DNA of 64,000 nt from Chryseosolibacter sp964551035 (GTDB lineage Bacteria > Bacteroidota > Bacteroidia > Cytophagales > Cyclobacteriaceae). Under the pieces are notes generated by a model. It ran no database searches, was not told the DNA's origin, and saw nothing but the letters and a program-made list of their open reading frames with translations. Below are positions 24,793-33,828 of the stretch, piece after piece. Location of the stretch: positions 1 through 64,000 of the forward strand of contig CAZKBK010000014.1 in assembly GCA_964551035.1 (NCBI GenBank), written 5' to 3'. Position numbers and translations under genes: made by a program. How positions within the stretch are numbered: the first letter of the stretch is position 1; each line of letters starts with the position of its first letter.

Positions 24793-26763
24793 TCAAGAGT
24801 TTACAAGAACTTTTCGTTTCAGGTTCGTAATATCATAAGCGACCTTCATGATCTTCGTCACTTCACCGTTCTTGTTGCGGATGGGAGAGTAAGTGGCCTG
24901 CAGCCATACCTCCTCGCCATTCTTGTTGATCAACCTGAATTCGCCGCGACTTGACCGGCCAGACGCCAGGTCCTTCCACAGGTTTCGGTAAACATCAGAG
25001 TTGCGGTCATCCTTCGGAACAAAGATCCGGTGGTTTTCGCCAGCAATTTCCTCCTGCTTATATCCGGTGATTTCCAGGAAGTTATGATTCGCTTTCAAAA
25101 CATTTCCTTCAACATCGTATTCGACGACTGACATCGCGTCGTTGATTACCTTCATCGTACCTTCGAGTTCGCCCTGCCCGCGTTGCATCTCCTCCTGGGT
25201 CGCCTGGAGTTCTTCCATATTCTGGCGCATTTCCTCCTCCTGCGCGCGCATCTGCTCGGTCATTTCCTGCGATTCCTCCAGCAGCCGCTGGGTACGCGCA
25301 TTGATCTTCACCGACGAAATGGTAGAAGCAATGCTCTCGGCAATCTTCTGGACAAATTCGACTTCAAAGTCGCGTAGCACATTGAAACCAGCGATCTCCA
25401 CAACCCCAAAAATCTCATCATTCACCTTCAGCGGCACGATCAGCACGCAGGTGGGGTTCGCATCGCCCAGCCCGGATGTGATCTTAATGTAGCTTTGCGG
25501 CACCTCAGTGAGATAAATCGTATCTCCCTCCTGCCAGGCTTGCCCGGAGAGGCCCTCGCCTTTGTGGATCTGGTGGTTGAGGAATTTCTTCTTATCCCAG
25601 GCATAACACGCCTTCATTGACATCGTCGGCTCGTCTTCAACAACGTCGTCGACAATATAGAGGGCGCCCTGGTTAGCCTTGAGGTATTTGACGAGGTTGG
25701 CAATGATCTCATCGGAAAGCTTCACCAGATCGTTGTTATTGGTCCTGAGGATCTCTCCAAATCGGGCAAGTCCCTCCGTAGCCCAGTTGCGCTGCTTGTC
25801 GTCGTCGGCCACCTTGGCCAGGTTGTTCCGCATGTTGATCAGGGCGTTGCCCAACACGTCGTGCTCGCTAAGGGGCTTGAACTCAGTATTGTAGTTTCCA
25901 CTTCCGATATTTTCCGCGAAGGTGGTGGTTGCCTTCAGCCCACTGACGAGGTTGTCCATAGCCAGCGCCATATCGCCGATCTCGTCGTTGGTGAACTTTG
26001 CCCGCTTCTCTTCATCGAGTTCACCCCGCCCAAGTTTCACTACGATATTCTTCAGGAAGTTCACCGGTTTGGTGATGGAGATCACCAGGTAGATGGCGCT
26101 GATGACGGATACCAGCAGGAACACCCCACCGAGGATGAGGGTGAGGGTTTTCAAACCGCTGATGGAAGCGATTACCTCCGCGTCCGATGCAGCCGTCAAA
26201 TCATTCTGTCGCTGGGCGATCAGGGTCAATCGCTGGATAAGGTTATTGGTGAGAGGAATTACTTCGCTTTCGACGGAATTCTCGGCCATGAACTTTATCG
26301 TAGGATCCTCGTAGTTTTCAAAACTCTGAAGGTTGGCCATAATAGACTCGCGCTGGATGGTCACCAGGGAATCAAAATGATGGAAGACGGTGTCCATGCT
26401 CTTCAACTGGCCTTCTTCCCAGTTGGAGGCAAGACTTTCAATATGCTTGCGCAGCGCCGGATATTCAGTCTCCTGCAATTTGCGCAACGCCGCCTTGTCC
26501 TGGGAGTTCGTTTGAAGGTACACCCAGTTGGTGATCAGCATGCGCGACCGGGTAACCATCAGAATAAACTCGTTGATAGCATCCTTTGAGGGCCGGTAAT
26601 TATCTCTGGAACTCTTGACTACGTTGTCGATCGTATTGCTGCTCCCGAAGATGATGGATACGACGATGATGAACAGCGCGATCAGAACGACAAAACTCCC
26701 CAGGATCTTATTGCCTATTGTCAACCGGATCCGAAACTTCTTCTTTTCTTTTTCTTCTTCCAT
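24793..26763 (-). CDS. HAMP-GAF-PAS sensor protein without kinase domain
   Basis: A 656-residue inner-membrane sensor. One helix lies at about 19-41, then a helical periplasmic domain (42-205), a second helix (206-230), HAMP (232-285), a GAF domain (335-485), a Gln/Glu-rich coiled coil of about 40 residues (QEMTEQMRAQEEEMRQNM) and a PAS-PAC domain (530-640, NHNFLEITGYKQEEI). The protein ends there: no histidine kinase, GGDEF, EAL or methyl-accepting tail is present. It starts 8 bp after yfiR and is surely co-transcribed with it. It probably acts by binding a partner such as a separate kinase or cyclase. Confidence 0.88.
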   Translation of the reverse strand: MEEEKEKKKFRIRLTIGNKILGSFVVLIALFIIVVSIIFGSSNTIDNVVKSSRDNYRPSKDAINEFILMVTRSRMLITNWVYLQTNSQDKAALRKLQETEYPALRKHIESLASNWEEGQLKSMDTVFHHFDSLVTIQRESIMANLQSFENYEDPTIKFMAENSVESEVIPLTNNLIQRLTLIAQRQNDLTAASDAEVIASISGLKTLTLILGGVFLLVSVISAIYLVISITKPVNFLKNIVVKLGRGELDEEKRAKFTNDEIGDMALAMDNLVSGLKATTTFAENIGSGNYNTEFKPLSEHDVLGNALINMRNNLAKVADDDKQRNWATEGLARFGEILRTNNNDLVKLSDEIIANLVKYLKANQGALYIVDDVVEDEPTMSMKACYAWDKKKFLNHQIHKGEGLSGQAWQEGDTIYLTEVPQSYIKITSGLGDANPTCVLIVPLKVNDEIFGVVEIAGFNVLRDFEVEFVQKIAESIASTISSVKINARTQRLLEESQEMTEQMRAQEEEMRQNMEELQATQEEMQRGQGELEGTMKVINDAMSVVEYDVEGNVLKANHNFLEITGYKQEEIAGENHRIFVPKDDRNSDVYRNLWKDLASGRSSRGEFRLINKNGEEVWLQATYSPIRNKNGEVTKIMKVAYDITNLKRKVLVNS

Positions 26764-26771
26764 AGCAAGGT

Positions 26772-27275
26772 TTAAATCAAAATCGCCAAGCTCGTGAGCA
26801 AGCTCGATACTTTCAAATTATGTTTTGCGGTAGCACTCTGATTCAGTTCGAACACAAGTTTACCCTCCTTCCGGATAAAGTTGATGTGGCTGCCCCTGGC
26901 GCCCAGCCCGGGCTCCTCCGTAACAATGAGCACCGACTCAGCACCGATCTTAGTGACGATGCTTTCCAGATCAGCCGAGCGGCCGGCCGGAATAAAAAGG
27001 ATATGGCATTTACTGATTTCATCCACAGAATTCACCTGGGTGACATGAATCGGGCGATCACCGACTTTTTTTGTGTCAGCCAGCACCTTCAATTCCTTCA
27101 TGATCGGGCATTCACCCAGGACCTTGATCTCAAAGCTTCCCTCCCCATAGGCCGCGGGCCAAATGATGTGGCGGGTAAAACTGTAGATGTAGATCGAGTA
27201 GGATTTGTAAGTCTGCGCAAAACCCGACGAGCTCAGGACGATGGCCAAAAGAACAGCAGGTACAGACTTCTTCAT
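26772..27275 (-). CDS. YfiR-family periplasmic regulator (DUF4154)
   Basis: The start at 27275 (MKKSVPAVLLAIVLSSSGFAQ) opens a signal peptide; the frame upstream has no such character. The 167-residue protein has the YfiR features: YIYSFTRHIIWP near the mature N-terminus, FEIKVLGECPI and CHILFIPAGRS with paired cysteines, and a closing GARGSHINFIRKEGKLVFELN. In Pseudomonas, YfiR restrains the membrane cyclase YfiN from the periplasm. Here it is followed after 8 bp by a HAMP-GAF-PAS protein that lacks a GGDEF domain, so a similar periplasmic control of a different output is likely. Confidence 0.88.
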   Translation of the reverse strand: MKKSVPAVLLAIVLSSSGFAQTYKSYSIYIYSFTRHIIWPAAYGEGSFEIKVLGECPIMKELKVLADTKKVGDRPIHVTQVNSVDEISKCHILFIPAGRSADLESIVTKIGAESVLIVTEEPGLGARGSHINFIRKEGKLVFELNQSATAKHNLKVSSLLTSLAILI

Positions 27276-27462
27276 CAAAGTAATGATACAATTTCTTTCG
27301 AATCCATGCAAAATAAGGGAACTGCAATGGGAAAAATATATAAAAGCGCGAATTTTATCACATTGCTGGTTTCGGGCGTTTTTTTGGCTTCGGGGTCCTT
27401 CGGCGTTTAAAAAAAAGTTAAGGAAGCCATCCCCGCATCGCCATAGCGAGCGGGGAAATCGA

Positions 27463-27470
27463 TAGATTTG
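27463..27470 (+). promoter_or_regulatory. Candidate -7 promoter element for the glutamine amidotransferase gene
   Basis: TAGATTTG is a full match to TAnnTTTG, 22 bp before the ATG. No clear -33 box is seen. A CCCCGC/GCGGGG inverted repeat lies just upstream (27431-27454). Confidence 0.4.
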
Positions 27471-27492
27471 CTTACCCTGATGCAACCCCGCT

Positions 27493-28347
27493 ATGTGTCG
27501 TCTAATGGCTTACCTGGGCTCGCCGATCGTTGTCGACAAGCTGCTCTATCAACCCAAGAATTCACTCGTCAACCAAAGCGTTAGCGCAAGGGAGCTCGAA
27601 GAGCCCCTGAACGGCGATGGCTTTGGCATCGGATGGTATGTGCGGGAGGTAAATAACGAGCCGGTCACCTTTGTCTCCGTTCACCCCGCGTGGAGCAACC
27701 GCAATCTCCGAAACCTGGCGCCAAAGATCCGCACCGATTGCTTCGTGGCGCACGTCCGCGCGGCAAGCGTCGGGGAAGTCTCCGAGTCAAACTGCCACCC
27801 TTTCCAGTATCGGAATCTTCTGATGATGCACAACGGCGGCGTAGAGCAATTCCCGAAAATAAAACGCAAAATGCGCGAGCCCCTGTCCGACGAACTCTAC
27901 AACTGGATCAAAGGCCAAACCGATTCCGAGCACGTCTTTGCCTGGTTGCTGAATGACTTGTTCAGAAATCACAAAACGATCAACTCCGACGCCGTGGTTG
28001 ACGCCTTCGAGCACACGTTCACGGCGTTGAAACAAATGATGGAATCGGCGGGCATCACGGAGCCTGCTTACCTCAACATGGTAGTGACCAACGGACTCTT
28101 TCTCGTCGGTACGCGTTACGTCACCCACCCGGTCGAAGACCCGCTCACCCTCTACCACTCCGAAGGGAGCCGCTATGTAGTGGAAGACGGCGTCACCCGC
28201 ATGGAAGCTCCGGAAGACGACGACCACGCGGTGCTCGTCGTGTCTGAAAAGCTTTCGGAAGATCCGGCCTGGACGCTGATTCCGCCCAACCATTTTGTCA
28301 TCGTGGAAAACTCGCTGAACGTACGGATAAGGCCGATCCGGGCATAA
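27493..28347 (+). CDS. Class II glutamine amidotransferase
   Basis: A 284-residue enzyme starting MCRLMAYLG; Cys2, exposed by Met removal, is the N-terminal nucleophile of class II amidotransferases. The usual NGDGFGIGWY, HVRAASVG and MHNGGVEQF segments follow. The family includes EgtC and YafJ and releases ammonia from glutamine or cleaves gamma-glutamyl amides. No synthetase domain is attached, and no ergothioneine genes lie nearby, so the amide substrate is open. It lies close ahead of the L-2-hydroxyglutarate oxidase gene, on the same strand. Confidence 0.9.
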   Translation: MCRLMAYLGSPIVVDKLLYQPKNSLVNQSVSARELEEPLNGDGFGIGWYVREVNNEPVTFVSVHPAWSNRNLRNLAPKIRTDCFVAHVRAASVGEVSESNCHPFQYRNLLMMHNGGVEQFPKIKRKMREPLSDELYNWIKGQTDSEHVFAWLLNDLFRNHKTINSDAVVDAFEHTFTALKQMMESAGITEPAYLNMVVTNGLFLVGTRYVTHPVEDPLTLYHSEGSRYVVEDGVTRMEAPEDDDHAVLVVSEKLSEDPAWTLIPPNHFVIVENSLNVRIRPIRA

Positions 28348-28392
28348 CATCGCGTGTGCGATTTTGTGCTACATTCGCGGAAAAAAAAGTTA

Positions 28393-29592
28393 GTGAAAAG
28401 GGATGTCATCGTCATAGGGGCCGGAATCGTCGGGCTGGCCACCGCGCTGAATCTGATTCGCCGAAATCCGCGACTAAAAGTGCTCGTCCTTGAAAAGGAA
28501 TCCGCCATCGCCCGCCATCAAACCGGCAACAACAGCGGTGTCATCCATTCGGGGCTTTACTATAAGCCGGGCAGCCTGAAAGCGAGAAACTGCATCTGGG
28601 GTTATCAGCTTCTGATCGATTTTTGCCGTGAGCATGGCATCCCGTTCGACCTCTGCGGAAAGGTTGTCGTCGCCACCGAACAGGAACAGGTACCCCTTCT
28701 GCACAATCTTTTTGAACGCGGTGCAAAGAATGGGCTTAGCGGATTTCGGATGTTGAATACCGATCAACTCCGCGAACATGAGCCGCACGTTGCCGGTGTG
28801 GCCGGCTTCTTTGTTCCCCAGACCGGAATTGTTGATTTCAGGAAAGTGGCTGAGAAATACGCCGCGATTTTCTCCGAGGCCGGTGGCGAGATCGTCACCG
28901 GCGAGCACGTGACCGAAATCACGATGGCCGAAAACCGCGCGGAAGTCATCACAAAAACGTCGGCCTACGAATCGTCGCTGGTTGTTAATTGCGCGGGCCT
29001 CTATTCCGATAAGGTTGCCGCAATGTCGTCTTCGCGTGTGGACGTGAGAATTATCCCGTTTCGCGGTGAATACTACAAGTTGCGCAAAGAGCGCGAGCAC
29101 CTGGTGCGAAACCTGATCTATCCCGTCCCCGATCCGAACTTCCCATTCCTCGGCGTGCATTTCACGCGTATGATGAAGGGGGGCGTCGAAGCCGGCCCGA
29201 ACGCGGTACTTGCGTTCAGCCGCGAAGGCTACCGAAAGGCTAATATCCGTCTGGGCGAGTTGGCCGAGACGCTGCTCTGGCCCGGGTTCCAGAAGGTGGC
29301 GGCCCGCTATTGGCGCACGGGCCTTGGCGAAATGTACCGTTCATTTTCGAAGACCGCTTTTACCCGGGCGCTGCAAAAGCTAATCCCCGAAGTGCAGGAA
29401 GCGGACCTCGTTGAAGGCGGCGCGGGCGTTCGGGCACAGGCCTGCGACCGGACGGGCGGACTCGTTGACGACTTCCTCATCCTGGAGGAACGGTTGGTGA
29501 TCAATGTTTGCAACGCGCCGTCGCCGGCAGCTACCTCGTCACTAGCCATTGGCGAAACCATCGCCGATCTCGCCCTGATGAGGGACTTTTGA
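28393..29592 (+). CDS. lhgO: L-2-hydroxyglutarate oxidase, FAD-dependent
   Basis: The start is taken as GTG at 28393 (MKRDVIVIGAGIVG), since the FAD-binding Rossmann motif normally begins within a few residues; a GTG at 28354 is possible. The 399-residue protein has GAGIVGLATA, LEKES and the substrate-side phrase RHQTGNNSGVIHSGLYY typical of L2HGDH/LhgO. It oxidises L-2-hydroxyglutarate, a side product of 2-oxoglutarate metabolism, to 2-oxoglutarate and passes electrons to the membrane quinone pool or oxygen. The near-C-terminal GGAGVRAQACD is also conserved. It lies 22 bp before the ThiF-rhodanese gene. Confidence 0.9.
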   Translation: MKRDVIVIGAGIVGLATALNLIRRNPRLKVLVLEKESAIARHQTGNNSGVIHSGLYYKPGSLKARNCIWGYQLLIDFCREHGIPFDLCGKVVVATEQEQVPLLHNLFERGAKNGLSGFRMLNTDQLREHEPHVAGVAGFFVPQTGIVDFRKVAEKYAAIFSEAGGEIVTGEHVTEITMAENRAEVITKTSAYESSLVVNCAGLYSDKVAAMSSSRVDVRIIPFRGEYYKLRKEREHLVRNLIYPVPDPNFPFLGVHFTRMMKGGVEAGPNAVLAFSREGYRKANIRLGELAETLLWPGFQKVAARYWRTGLGEMYRSFSKTAFTRALQKLIPEVQEADLVEGGAGVRAQACDRTGGLVDDFLILEERLVINVCNAPSPAATSSLAIGETIADLALMRDF

Positions 29593-29614
29593 GGCAGAAG
29601 TTTAAATTTGAAGA

Positions 29615-30769
29615 ATGGAAAAGCTGACCCGCGGGGAACTTCAGCGATACAGCCGGCAACTCGTGCTGGAGGAGTTCGGACTCGAGCGACAATTGAAACT
29701 CAAGGCATCCCGCGTGCTGGTCGTCGGTGCCGGCGGCCTGGGCTCCCCTATCCTGCTTTACCTCGCCGCTGCCGGCGTTGGCTCCATTGGCATCGCCGAC
29801 GACGATGTCGTTTCCCTCTCGAACCTTCAGCGCCAGGTATTGTTCACGACCAACGACATCGGCATCTCCAAAGCAACCGCAGCATCAGATCGGCTCAGCC
29901 AGCTGAATCCAACCATTGAGACTCACCGTTTTGCCGAGCGCGTCACTGCTGCCAATGCCCTCGCCTTGCTGGAAAACTTCGATCTGATCGTCGATGCGAC
30001 CGATAACTTTGCCACGCGTTATCTCCTCAACGATGCCGCGGTACTTACGGGCAAGCCGATGGTGTATGGATCAATCCTCCGGTTTGAAGGGCAGGTCGCC
30101 GTGTTTAACCTTCGCCGCCGCGACGGATCCTTCAGCGGCAACTATCGCGATCTGTTTCCCGAGCCTCCCGCGGAAGAACTGGTACCCAACTGCGAACAAG
30201 CCGGTGTCATCGGCGTGCTCGCCGGCATGGTGGGGACCTTGCAGGCCAATGAAGTCATCAAGATTCTCACCGGTCTGGGCGAGCCGCTTGCCGACAGGTT
30301 GCTGATTATCGACAGCCTGTCGATGGAGCAAACGGTGATCAAACTTTCGCGCCATGGTGCGCGAGATGCAATCACCTCCCTTATCGATTATGAGGATTTT
30401 TGTGGCATAAGTCACAATAAAAGCAAATCTTTGGATGGAAATCTGAACGCCATGAAAGAAGTTACTGTACAGGACCTGAAGCAAATGAAGGAGTCCGGAG
30501 CCGAATTTCAACTGATCGACGTACGGGAGCCCCACGAGTACGACATTTGTAACCTTGACGGCGAACTGATTCCGATGTCCGAAATTCCGGAGAACGTGGG
30601 CCGCATTGCCCGTGACAAACAGGTGGTACTCCATTGCCGCAGCGGAAAGCGGAGCGGCGATATGCTGCTCTGGCTTGAGAAGAATCACGGGTTCACCAAC
30701 CTGTACAATCTGAAAGGAGGCCTTTTGGCATGGGCTAAGGAAATTGACCCGGAAATGCCTACCTATTAG
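29615..30769 (+). CDS. ThiF/MoeB-type adenylyltransferase fused to a rhodanese domain
   Basis: A 384-residue two-domain protein. Residues 1-250 are an E1-like adenylyltransferase with the nucleotide loop GAGGLGS (38-44), RQVLF, and the conserved Cys in PNCEQAGVIG. Residues 285-384 form a rhodanese domain with active loop CRSGKR (C341). Such MoeZ-like proteins activate the C-terminal glycine of small sulfur carriers and load sulfur from the rhodanese Cys, for thiamine, molybdopterin or other cofactors. The two CxxC zinc pairs of E. coli MoeB are missing (NYRDLFPEPP replaces CxxC). No carrier protein gene is adjacent. Confidence 0.9.
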   Translation: MEKLTRGELQRYSRQLVLEEFGLERQLKLKASRVLVVGAGGLGSPILLYLAAAGVGSIGIADDDVVSLSNLQRQVLFTTNDIGISKATAASDRLSQLNPTIETHRFAERVTAANALALLENFDLIVDATDNFATRYLLNDAAVLTGKPMVYGSILRFEGQVAVFNLRRRDGSFSGNYRDLFPEPPAEELVPNCEQAGVIGVLAGMVGTLQANEVIKILTGLGEPLADRLLIIDSLSMEQTVIKLSRHGARDAITSLIDYEDFCGISHNKSKSLDGNLNAMKEVTVQDLKQMKESGAEFQLIDVREPHEYDICNLDGELIPMSEIPENVGRIARDKQVVLHCRSGKRSGDMLLWLEKNHGFTNLYNLKGGLLAWAKEIDPEMPTY

Positions 30770-30774
30770 CGGAG

Positions 30775-31956
30775 TTATTTTGCCGACCGCTCAAAGGCCT
30801 GGCGCAAATCGCGAATCAAATCATCGATGTGCTCAAGCCCGGCCGCAATGCGGATCAGTCCGGGCGTAATTCCGACATTTGCCCTTTCCTCATCCGTAAG
30901 TTTCGAATGGGTCGTTGATGCCGGGTGAATGGCAATGGTCCGCGTGTCGCCAAGGTTGGGCGTGTGCGAAATCATCTCCAACGCATCGAGAAACCTCCTT
31001 CCCTGCTCCAGCCCGCCCTTGATTTCGAAGGTTACCAATCCACCGCCGAGCTTCATCTGCTTTTTGGCAATCGCGTGTTGTGGGTGCGTTGCAAGGAAGG
31101 GATACTTCACCCGCGCCACTTGCGCATGCCCTTCGAGGAAAACACCAAGCGCCATCGCATTCTGGCAGTGCCGATCCATCCGCACGGCAAGGGTCTCGAG
31201 ACTCTTCGACAACAACCAGGCATTGAACGGCGACATGGCCGGACCGGTGTGGCGCGCGAAAAACCGAATCTCGCGGATCAGCTCCTTTGACCCAAGAATG
31301 GCGCCGCCGATGACACGCCCCTGTCCGTCCATGAATTTCGTGGCCGAATGCGTAACGAGATGCGCCCCCCACCGTGCCGGGTTCTGCAAATAGGGCGTGG
31401 CAAAACAATTGTCGACATTCAGAATGAGGCTGTGTTTTGCCGCCAGTTTTCCCAGCCACTCCAGGTCGATCAGGTCAAGGGCCGGATTCGACGGCGTCTC
31501 TACAAAGATCATCCGCGTGTTTGGCCGGATCTTTTCCTCCCACGTTTCAGGAGCATTGACGTCGGCATAGCTGTGAGAAATTCCGAACTTCGGGAAAATC
31601 GTGTTGAGGATCTGATGTGTGGAGCCGAAAACAGAACGGCTGGCCAGCACGTGATCACCCGACTTGAGCAACGCCGCCATGCTGCAGTACATGGCCGCCA
31701 TGCCCGACGCGGTGGCGATACCGTCCTCCGTGCCCTCCATGGCCAGGAGCTTCTCCACAAACTCGTTGGTATTCGGATTTGAATAGCGACTGTAAATATT
31801 GCCGGGAACTTCGTCGGCAAACATGGCGCGGGCTTGCTCGGCATCGTCGAACACGAAGCTCGAGGTCAGGTAAACCGGGACCGAGTGCTCCCGGAACGCC
31901 GTGCGCTCGTGTTGTGTGCGGATGGCCTCCGTTTCAAAGTGCTTATTTTCTTTCAT
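30775..31956 (-). CDS. metZ: O-succinylhomoserine sulfhydrylase (PLP-dependent Cys/Met metabolism enzyme)
   Basis: A 393-residue PLP enzyme of the gamma-family. The Schiff-base Lys lies in HSATKFMDGQGRVIGG, which is the MetZ form of the motif; other landmarks are YSRYSNPNTNEF and SGMAAMYCSMAALL. It makes homocysteine from O-succinylhomoserine and sulfide, a direct sulfhydrylation route to methionine. It starts 4 bp after osmC and converges on the ThiF-rhodanese gene with no terminator between. The symporter and OsmC genes upstream are likely in the same transcript. Confidence 0.9.
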   Translation of the reverse strand: MKENKHFETEAIRTQHERTAFREHSVPVYLTSSFVFDDAEQARAMFADEVPGNIYSRYSNPNTNEFVEKLLAMEGTEDGIATASGMAAMYCSMAALLKSGDHVLASRSVFGSTHQILNTIFPKFGISHSYADVNAPETWEEKIRPNTRMIFVETPSNPALDLIDLEWLGKLAAKHSLILNVDNCFATPYLQNPARWGAHLVTHSATKFMDGQGRVIGGAILGSKELIREIRFFARHTGPAMSPFNAWLLSKSLETLAVRMDRHCQNAMALGVFLEGHAQVARVKYPFLATHPQHAIAKKQMKLGGGLVTFEIKGGLEQGRRFLDALEMISHTPNLGDTRTIAIHPASTTHSKLTDEERANVGITPGLIRIAAGLEHIDDLIRDLRQAFERSAK

Positions 31957-31960
31957 GGGT

Positions 31961-32386
31961 TTAGGACGGGGCTATGATTTCGAAACTGTGCGTAACGTGC
32001 GCGTGCGGCTCGAGCGTCCTGGCGACGGAACAGTATTTCTCAACGGAAAGACTTACCGCGCGTTCAGCCTTGTCGCTGTCGATACTTCCAAAAAGGCGAA
32101 AATGCGCATGAACTTTCCGATACAAGGAAGGAACGGCGCCTTCCTCGCGTTCACCGGTTACCGTGATGCGAACATCGTCAACCGGTTGTTTTTGCTTTTT
32201 CAGAATGCTGATCAGATCGATCGCACTGCATCCCCCCAGGGCGGCCAGTAACAACTGCATCGGCCGCATGCCCTGGCTCGTACCTCCAATGTCGGGTGCT
32301 GCGTCCATGTGTACGCTGTTGCCTTGCTCGTTCCTTGCTTCAAAGTGGAAGGCCTCATTCAATCGATTGAGTTCAATCTTTATCAT
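31961..32386 (-). CDS. OsmC/Ohr-family protein
   Basis: The start at 32386 (MIKIELNRLNEAF) follows the symporter stop by 1 nt. The 141-residue protein has the family motif ALGGCSAIDLISILKKQKQ with the first reactive Cys and a second Cys in KYCSVARTLE, the pair that reduces organic hydroperoxides in characterised members. It is closest to the YhfA-like OsmC group, whose physiological substrate is uncertain. It is translationally linked to the symporter gene upstream and to metZ downstream. Confidence 0.9.
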   Translation of the reverse strand: MIKIELNRLNEAFHFEARNEQGNSVHMDAAPDIGGTSQGMRPMQLLLAALGGCSAIDLISILKKQKQPVDDVRITVTGEREEGAVPSLYRKVHAHFRLFGSIDSDKAERAVSLSVEKYCSVARTLEPHAHVTHSFEIIAPS

Positions 32387-32387
32387 G

Positions 32388-33767
32388 CTACTTTTTGTCA
32401 TCAGGCCACACAAGGCTGGCAATCAGCATGGCCACAAGGCTAACGGTTGTTGCCGGAACCAACGATGGCCACCACGTGTCGCTGAATTCAAATATAATCC
32501 ATGTAACCATACCGAGCACCATCGACAACAACGCGCCGGTGCTGCTGGCGCGCCGCCAGTATATGCCGATGGCAAGGGGTGCAAACAACGACACCAGGCT
32601 GAGGATGGACGACTCGCCTACCAGTTCATAAATATTCGATCGTAGACATGCCATGATGGTGGCCAAAACGCTGAAAAACAGGACGGAAAGCCGGGTAAGG
32701 AGTAGGAACTGACGATCGTCGAAGTTGCGCTTTGCCAAAGGGCGTATGAGATTCTCGGAGAATACGGATGCCGGGGCCAGGATAGCCGAACTCGTGGTGC
32801 TCATGATGGCGGACAGCAGCGATCCAAAGAAAAGGATTTGCACGGGCAGGCTCGTGAACTGAAGCACCACGTTTGGCAGGGTCATCTGCGTGTCGCCGCT
32901 GGCAAACCCTGGATAGAGTTGCGCTGTGCAGAGACCGATGAACAACGGCAGCATGGCAATGGTGAGGTAAAGCCCGGCGGCAATATAACAGGACCTTACG
33001 GCGATGCGGGGGGAAGCCGACGACATCGCGCGCTGAAAGACGTCCTGGGAAGGTATCGATCCCAGCCCCAGGACAGCCCACGCCGCCACGTAGGTGATGA
33101 TTTCCTTGAATTCGCCCGCGGGCAGGATCCGGAACGTGCTCGCTGGCGCGCGCGAGAGCACATTGGCCACGCCACCCGCCTCAAAGGACAACGTGGCCGC
33201 CACCACGACGAGGCCCGCGACGATGATGATCGTCTGAATAAAATCGGTCACGGATATCGCCCACATCCCGCCGATGTAGGTGTAGACCGTTACCACGGCG
33301 GCGCTGATCACTATTCCCTCCCAGAGCACGAGTCCTGTCACCGCATTCAGAATCAACCCCATCGCCACAAGCTGCGCAGCGATGTAGCCGACGTATGGCG
33401 GCGCGAGAAAGATACTCGCCACCAGTTCCGTTCGCTTTCCATAACGGACTTTGAAATAGTCGCCCAGGGTAAGCAGGCCCATGCGGTAAAGGGGGCGCGC
33501 GAAAAACAACCCAAAGAGAAAAAGGCAAAGCGCCGCGCCGAATGGGTCCTCAATTACGGCGTACAATCCCCCTTTCAGAAACTCTGACGAGGCCCCAAAC
33601 ACCGTCTCGGAACCAAACCAGGTTGCAAAGAGCGCCGATGCGCTGAGCATTAACGGCAGGCGCTTTCCCGCCAGCATGAAATCACCACTGGTCCTTACAC
33701 GCCGGGAGGCCACGTATCCAATCAGGACCGTAAACACCAGGTAACAAATGATCGATAATAACAGCAA
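32388..33767 (-). CDS. Sodium:solute symporter (SSS family)
   Basis: A 459-residue membrane protein with about 13 helices. The family signature is present in GLGSIPSQDVFQRAMSSASP, and the N-terminal half has FATWFGSETVFGASSE and YIGGMWAISVTDFIQ. SSS carriers use the Na+ gradient to import sugars, amino acids, organic acids or vitamins; the substrate cannot be named. The start is a TTG at 33767, because an in-frame stop lies three codons upstream and no ATG opens the first helix. It is the first gene of a tight operon with osmC and metZ. Confidence 0.88.
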   Translation of the reverse strand: MLLLSIICYLVFTVLIGYVASRRVRTSGDFMLAGKRLPLMLSASALFATWFGSETVFGASSEFLKGGLYAVIEDPFGAALCLFLFGLFFARPLYRMGLLTLGDYFKVRYGKRTELVASIFLAPPYVGYIAAQLVAMGLILNAVTGLVLWEGIVISAAVVTVYTYIGGMWAISVTDFIQTIIIVAGLVVVAATLSFEAGGVANVLSRAPASTFRILPAGEFKEIITYVAAWAVLGLGSIPSQDVFQRAMSSASPRIAVRSCYIAAGLYLTIAMLPLFIGLCTAQLYPGFASGDTQMTLPNVVLQFTSLPVQILFFGSLLSAIMSTTSSAILAPASVFSENLIRPLAKRNFDDRQFLLLTRLSVLFFSVLATIMACLRSNIYELVGESSILSLVSLFAPLAIGIYWRRASSTGALLSMVLGMVTWIIFEFSDTWWPSLVPATTVSLVAMLIASLVWPDDKK

Positions 33768-33828
33768 CGGGGCCTAACGAATCATACGCTGAAAATACGC
33801 GTTGCTGTATTCGGATTCAAGCGTCGCT

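Noticed and set aside
29603..29610. TAAATTTG as a -7 box for the ThiF-rhodanese gene
   Set aside because: It ends 4 bp before the ATG, leaving no room for a leader; the gene is more likely read from the upstream promoter.
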